From Hordeum vulgare subsp. vulgare (lineage: Eukaryota; Streptophyta; Magnoliopsida; Poales; Poaceae), in assembly GCF_904849725.1 (NCBI RefSeq), contig NC_058521.1, positions 427,880,676 through 427,944,675 of the forward strand: a stretch of 64,000 bases of DNA. The letters run 5' to 3'. Position 1 is the first letter of the stretch. Each line of letters opens with the position of its first letter. Under the pieces are notes generated by a model. That model was not told the DNA's origin and did no database searches. It saw nothing but the letters and a program-made list of their open reading frames with translations. Position numbers and translations under genes: made by a program. Of this stretch, positions 58,768-64,000 are shown in pieces.

Positions 58768-60449
58768 ATGAGTCAAGATAATACCTAGCTGTGTGATTTC
58801 ACTACTACTAATAATAATGATTTTATTAGTAATCCAATTGCTCCCGCCACTAGTGCATAATCTTATGAAATTAATGCTACTTTGCTTAATCTTGTTATGA
58901 AAGAACAATTTTCTGGCCTTCCTAGTGAAGATGCTGCACCCCATCTAAATACTTTTGTTGAGTTGAGTGATATGCAAAAGAAGTAAGATGTGGATAATGA
59001 AAATTTTAAATTGAAACTATTGCCTTTCTCATTACGGGATCGTGCTAAAACTTGCTTTTCATCTTTGCCTAAAAATAGTATTGATTCAGGGAATAAGTGT
59101 AAAGATGCTTTTATTTCCAAGTATTTTCCGCCTGCTAAGATCATCTCCCTTCGGAACGATATAATGAATTTTAAGCAACTTGATCATGAGCATGTTGCAC
59201 AATCTTGGGAGAGGATGAAATTCATGATTAGGAATTGCCCCGCGCATGGTTTGAGTTTATGGATGATTATTCAATTGTTTATGCGGGATTAAACTTTTCT
59301 TCCAGAAATCTTTTAGACTCCGCCGCGGGGGGTACTTTGATGGAAATCACATTAGGAGAAGCTACTAAACTCCTAGATAATATTATGGCAAATTACTCTC
59401 AATGGCATACCGAAAGATCTCCTACTAGTAAAAAAGTGCATGCTATAGAAGAAATAAATACTTTGAGTGACAAGATGGATGAATTGATGAAATTGTTTGC
59501 TAGTAAGAGTACTCAAATTGATCCCAATTATATTCCTTTGTATTCTTTGATTGGAAATAATAATGAATCTATGGATGTGAATTTTGTTGGTAGGAACAAT
59601 TTTGGCAATAACATGTATAGAGGTAATTTCAACCCTAGGTCGTTTCCTAGTAATTCCTTTAATAATTATGGTAATTACTAAAACAATTCTTATGAAAATT
59701 ATAATAAGATGCCCTCTGATATTGATAATAATATTAAATAATTTATTAGTTTGCAAAAGTGTTTCAATGCTATGATTGAAGAAAAATTGCTCAAGATTGA
59801 TGATTTCGCTAGGAACGTTGATACAATTTCTCTTGAGGTTGATTCTTTGAAATTAGATCTATTCCACTCAAGCATGATATTAATGAGTCTTCAAAAGCTA
59901 TGAGAATTTTTATTGATGAGTGTAAGGAAAGAACCGCTAGCATACGTGCTAAGCGTGAATGGCTTGAGAAAGTGTTTCTCTCGTGATAATAATGATGAAG
60001 ATATTAAAGTGATTGGTATGACTCCTATGGAATATTTGTTTTCAAATATATATCTTAAAAAATATGGGACCAGAGATTAGTCAACTTTAGCTAAAGCGCG
60101 TCCCAATGATTTGGAGTTTATAGATCTTAGTGCTAAGATTGATAAAAGTGGGATTGAAGAGGTCAAAACTTTAAATAGCAATGAACCCACTCTTTTGGAT
60201 TTCGAGGACTTTAATTATGATAGTTGCTCTTTGATTGATTGTATTTCCTTGCTGCAATCCATGTTGAATTCTCTGCATGCTTATAATCAAAATAAAGCTT
60301 TTACTAAACATATTGTGGATGCAATGATGAAATATTTTGAAAAAAACTTGAGTTGGAAGTTTCTATACCTAGAAAGCTTTATGATGAGTGGGAACCTACT
60401 ATCAAGATTAAAATAAAGATTATGAGTGACATGCTTTGTGTGATTTGGG
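58768..60449 (+). pseudogene. Athila-like gag and start of protease
   Basis: From ATG at 58768 (MSQDN then stop) the gag domain is recognisable: NENFKLKLLPFSLRDRAKTCFSSLPKNSIDSGNKCKDAFISKYFPPAKIISLRNDIMNFKQLDHEHVAQSWERMKFMIRNCPAHG. After a shift near 59250 it continues FEFMDDYSIVYAGLN..AGGTLMEITLGEATKLLDNIMANYSQWH and KVHAIEEINTLSDKMDELMKL, to 59681. An Asn-rich C-terminal part follows, then a linker (60111-60416: PTLLDFEDFNYDSCSLIDCISLLQSMLNS). In a third frame it ends RKLYDEWEPTIKIKI..HALCDLG, the protease active-site start, where Copia-3 entered. Several stops; dead. Confidence 0.85.
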
Positions 60450-62251
60450 TGTTGGAGAATGTTGCATGGGAATTAAAAAAAAATTCTACGCACACAAAGA
60501 CTTATCATGGTGATGATCATCTACGAGAGGGAGATCTGATCCACATACCCTTGTAGATCGCTAAGCGGAAGCGTTAATAAATGCGGTTAATGTAGTGGTA
60601 CGTCTTCACGATCCGTCCCACGAACCGTCCCAAGATCCGTCCCATGAACCGTCTCGTGATCCGTCCCGATCAAGTGCCGAACGGACGGCACCTCCGCGTT
60701 CCGCACACGTACAACTCGATGATGATCTCTCCCTTCTTGATCCAGCAAGAGAGACGGGGATGTAGATGATTTCCCTGGCAGCGCGACGGCGCTCCGGTGG
60801 TGGTGGTGATCTATTCCTGCAGGGCTCCGCCCGAGCTTCGCAGAAAACCGATCTAGAGGAAGAACTATGATCTACAGGAGAGGGCAACACGTGGAAAAGT
60901 TGTGTCTCAAAAATCCCTAAACCTCTAGTATATATAGGAGGAGGGAGGAGGCAACCTTGGCGCCACAAGGGAGGCTCACTTGGGTCGGCCGAAGTGCAGG
61001 AGGGAGGAGTCCTCCTCCAACTCCGCTTGGATTAGGACTCCTTCCTTAATTTCCCACCTCTTTTGGATTTTCCACTTTTTTCTCATGGGATTTCCCTGGA
61101 TGACTTTGTCAGCCTACTATGCCTTATTGCACATCCAATAAACGCGTGTAGACCCCTTGGGGCATGGCGGGACCACCCAGTGGGCCCCCCGAACCCATTT
61201 GTCACTCCCGGTACACTGCCGACAATGCCCGAAAACCTTCTGGAATCCAAATACCAACTTCCTATATATCAATCTTCGTTTCCGGACCATTTGGAACTCC
61301 TCGTGACGTCCGCGATCTCATCCGGGACTCCAAACAAAACTTCGGTCACCAACACATATAACTCAACTATATCGAAACGTCACCGAACCTTAAGTGTGCA
61401 TAACCTGCGGGTTCGAGAACTATGCAGACATGACCTGAGACACTCTCTGGTCAATAAACAACAGCGGGACCTGGATGTCCATATTGGCTCCTACATATTC
61501 TACGAAGATCTCTATCAGTTGAACCTCTCTGCCAAGGATTCATATAATCCTGTATAGTATTCCCTTTGTCCCGCGGTATGTTACTTGCCCGAGATTTGAT
61601 CGTCGGTATCACCATACCTAGTTCAATATCGTTACCGGAAGTCTCTTTACTCGTTCCGTAATACAAGATCCAGTAACTAACTCCTTACTCGCATTGCTTG
61701 CAAGGCTTGTTGTGATGTTGTATTACCGAGTGGGCCCCAAGATACCTCTCCGTCACACGGAGTGACAAATCCCAGTCTTGATCCATGCCAACCCAACAGA
61801 CACCTTTGTAGATACCTGTAGAGCACCTTTATAGTGACCCAGTTACGTTGCGGCGTTTGATACACACAAGGTATTCCTCCGGTGTCCGGGAGTTGCATGA
61901 TCTCATGGTCATAGGAACACATACATTGATATGCAGAAAATAGTAGCAATAAACTGGCACGATCATATACTACATTTATAGTTTGGGTCTTGTCCATCAC
62001 ATCATTCTCCCAATGATGTGATCCCGTTATCAAGTGATAACACTTGTCTATGGTCAGGAAACCTTGACCATCTTTGATCAAGGAGCTAGTCAACTAGAGG
62101 CGTACTAGGGACAATGTTTTGTCTATGTATCCACACATTTATTTTGTGTTTCCAATCAATACAATTATAGCATGGATAATAAACGATTATCATGAACAAA
62201 GAAATATAATAATAACTAATTTATTATTGCCTCTGGGGCATATTTCCCACA
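60450..62251 (-). repeat. 3' LTR of Copia-3 (1802 bp)
   Basis: Minus strand: TGTGGGAAATATGCCCC at 62251 to ..CATTCTCCAACA at 60450. It is collinear with the Copia-1 LTR, with TATATATACTAG near 60926-60940. Confidence 0.88.
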
Positions 62252-62268
62252 GTCTCCCACTTGCACTA
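62252..62268 (-). other. polypurine tract of Copia-3
   Basis: The minus strand reads AGTGCAAGTGGGAGACT directly against the LTR. Confidence 0.8.
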
Positions 62269-62284
62269 GAGTCGATAATCTAGT

Positions 62285-64000
62285 TCACATCACTATGTGA
62301 TTTCAACGAATCCAACACCCATACAGTTCTGGGGTTTGATCACGTCTTGCTTGTGAGAGAGGTTTTAGTCAATGAGTCTGAACCTTTCAGATCTGTGTGT
62401 GCTTTACAAATACCAATGGTATCCTGTAGATGCTTCTACTACGTGCCATTTGGAACTATTCCAAATGACTACTCCACTATACGAATCTGCTTTACTCCTT
62501 AAAGTTATTCTGATTAGTGTCAAAGCTTGCATCGATGTAACCCTTTAGGGCGAACTCATTAATCACCTCCATAATCAAGAAAAATTCCTTAGTCCATTAG
62601 TTACTATGGATAACTTTGACCGTTGTTCCGTGATTCAATCCTGGATCACTCTTTGTACCCCTTGACAGACTTATGGCAAGGCACACATCAGGTGCGGTAC
62701 ACAACATGGCATACTTTAGAGCCTACGGCTAAGGCATAGGGGACGACCTTCGTCCTTTCTCTTTCTTATGTCGTGGTCGGGCTTTGAGTCTAACTCAAAT
62801 TCACACCTTACAACACAGCCAAGAACTCCTTCTTTGCTGACTATTTTGAACTCCTTCAAAAACCTGTCAAGGCATGCATTTCATTGAAAGTTCTATTTAG
62901 CGTTTTGATCTATCTCTATAGATCTTGATGCTCAATATTCAAGTAGCTCTATCCAGGTTTTCCTTTGAAAAATTCCTTTCAAACAACCCTTTATGCTTTC
63001 CAGAAATTCTACATTACTTCCGATCAAAAAATTCTACATTACTTCCGATCAACATTAGCTCTATCCACATATACTTATCAGAAATTCTATAGTGCTCCCA
63101 CTCACTTCTTTGGAAATACAAGTTTCTCATAAACCTTGTATAAACCCAAAAGCTTTGATCATCTCATCAAAGCGTATATTCCAACTCCGAGATGTTTGCA
63201 CGAGTCCATAGAAGGATCGCTGGAGCTTGCATACTTGTTAGCATCCTTAGGATCCACAAAACCTTCTGGTTGTATCACATACAACCTTTCCTCAAGGAAA
63301 CCGTCGAGGAAACAATGTTTTGACATCCTATGTGCAATATTTCATAAATAATGCAGCAACTGCGAACATAATTCCAACAGACTTTTAGCATCACTACGAG
63401 TGAGAAAGTCTCATCATGGTCAACTCTTTGAACTTGTCGGAAACATCTTTTGCGATAAGTTGAGCTTTTCTTAATGGTGACTTTTCACCATCATCGTCTG
63501 TCTTCCTTTTAAAGATCCATATGTACTTAATAGTCTTACGACCATAAATTAGTTCTTCCAAAGTCTATACTTTGTTTTTATACACGGATCCTCTCTCGGA
63601 CTTCATGGCCTCCACCATTTGCCGGAATCCGGGCCCACCATCGCTTCTCCATAGCTCGTAGGTTCATTGTTGTTCAACAACATGACCTCCAAGACAGGGT
63701 TACCGTACTACTCTGTAGCAGTACGCGACCTTGTCGACCTACGAGGTTTGTAGTAACTTGATCCGAAGCTTAATGATCACTATCATCAGTTTCCACTTCA
63801 ACTGGCGTAGGCGCCACATGAACAACTTCCTGCGCCCTGCTACACACTGGTTGAAGTGATGGTTCAATAACCTCATCAAGTTCCACCACCCTCCCTCTCA
63901 ATTCTTTCGAGCGAAACCTTTCCTCGAGAAAGGACCCATTTCTAGAACCAAACAATTTGCTTCTGGATCTGAGATAGGAGATGTACCCAACTGTTTTGGA
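62285..64000 (-). pseudogene. Copia-3 pol remnant (integrase end, RT, RNase H)
   Basis: It is collinear in sequence with 840-2720 of Copia-1 and 43440-45320 of Copia-2 on the minus strand. Many small deletions, insertions and stops leave only short frames, e.g. 63955-63770 (NGSFLEERFRSKELRGRVVELDEVIEPS), the linker after integrase. A 28-bp direct duplication occurs at about 63003-63050 (TTCTACATTACTTCCGATCAA twice). No functional motif set remains. Confidence 0.8.

Larger units (their letters stand above)
56976..60449 (+). mobile_element. Athila-like Gypsy of the TGATACG family, 5' part
   Basis: 5' LTR (56976-58555), PBS (58567), gag (58768 onward) and start of protease follow in order on plus. 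Copia-3 cuts it at 60449; the 3' part is outside the window. Left flank GCCAT (56971-56975) is the expected first copy of the target duplication. It shows the coding partner of the LARD-type LTRs seen further left. Confidence 0.85.
60450..64000 (-). mobile_element. Copia-3, BARE1/Angela/WIS-type element, 3' part (right end outside window)
   Basis: On minus: decayed pol (64000-62285), polypurine tract, 3' LTR (62251-60450). Left flank TTGGG (60445-60449) should recur at the far end. It is much more decayed in pol than Copia-1 or Copia-2. Confidence 0.85.

Noticed and set aside
1..64000. Host protein gene, tRNA or rRNA
   Set aside because: All recognisable coding sequence belongs to transposable elements; no clover-leaf or rRNA segment was noticed. 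A covariance-model search could still find a small RNA.

Overview
The window looks like a Triticeae grass chromosome (wheat, barley, rye or Aegilops type). It is made almost entirely of transposable elements nested in one another. I found no convincing host gene, tRNA, rRNA or CRISPR. The assignment rests on BARE1/Angela/WIS-type Copia LTRs (TGTTGGAA... with the matching polypurine tract), the TGATACGTCTCC LTR family typical of Triticeae, a Tat-lineage Gypsy element with an antisense spliced gene, MULE and LINE remnants, and many in-frame stops and frameshifts. Family names come from memory of sequence features; no database was searched.

Left nest (1-38183). A MULE transposase pseudogene (37215-38183, minus) is cut by a large TGATACG-type element, LARD-1 (29950-37214, plus, 5' end missing). 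LARD-1 carries a minus solo LTR (32383-33960, TSD ATGTT) and a 1.56-kb MULE-type non-autonomous transposon (34971-36528, 9-bp TSD ATTTCTATA). A minus Gypsy element, Gypsy-A, begins at 29949 inside LARD-1. Its 5' LTR is split by the complete non-coding LARD-2 (22174-29810, TSD AGAAG). Its gag is cut at 21033 by a minus Copia element, Copia-1 (1-21033, left end outside the window). Copia-1 is split inside its gag zinc knuckle by a 13.1-kb Tat-type Gypsy element (4047-17166, TSD CATAC).

The Tat element is the most informative unit. Its minus strand encodes gag, protease, RT, RNase H and integrase (16460-10506) in one frame broken by two stops, with an RT active-site change (YVND). Its plus strand encodes a separate multi-exon gene (about 5729-9206) that faces pol across a 71-bp tandem array (9518-10400). 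Its 5' LTR is replaced by an 82-bp inverted repeat of its own terminus, yet the 5-bp target duplication is perfect.

Right nest (39100-64000). A 5'-truncated LINE (plus) is split by a BARE-type solo LTR (39840-41604, TSD CAAAC) and by the complete Copia-2 (41646-50432, minus, TSD TCTAT), and ends at 51472. There Gypsy-B (plus) begins, of the same general type as Gypsy-A. Gypsy-B is interrupted in RT by a 1.59-kb LTR-like insertion (54694-56280) and in RNase H by an Athila-like Gypsy element (from 56976). The protease of that Athila-like element is cut by Copia-3 (60450-64000 and beyond, minus).

Together the junctions give a relative insertion order: MULE, LARD-1, Gypsy-A, then Copia-1 and LARD-2, then Tat in Copia-1; and LINE, then solo LTR, Copia-2 and Gypsy-B, then the Athila-like element, then Copia-3.
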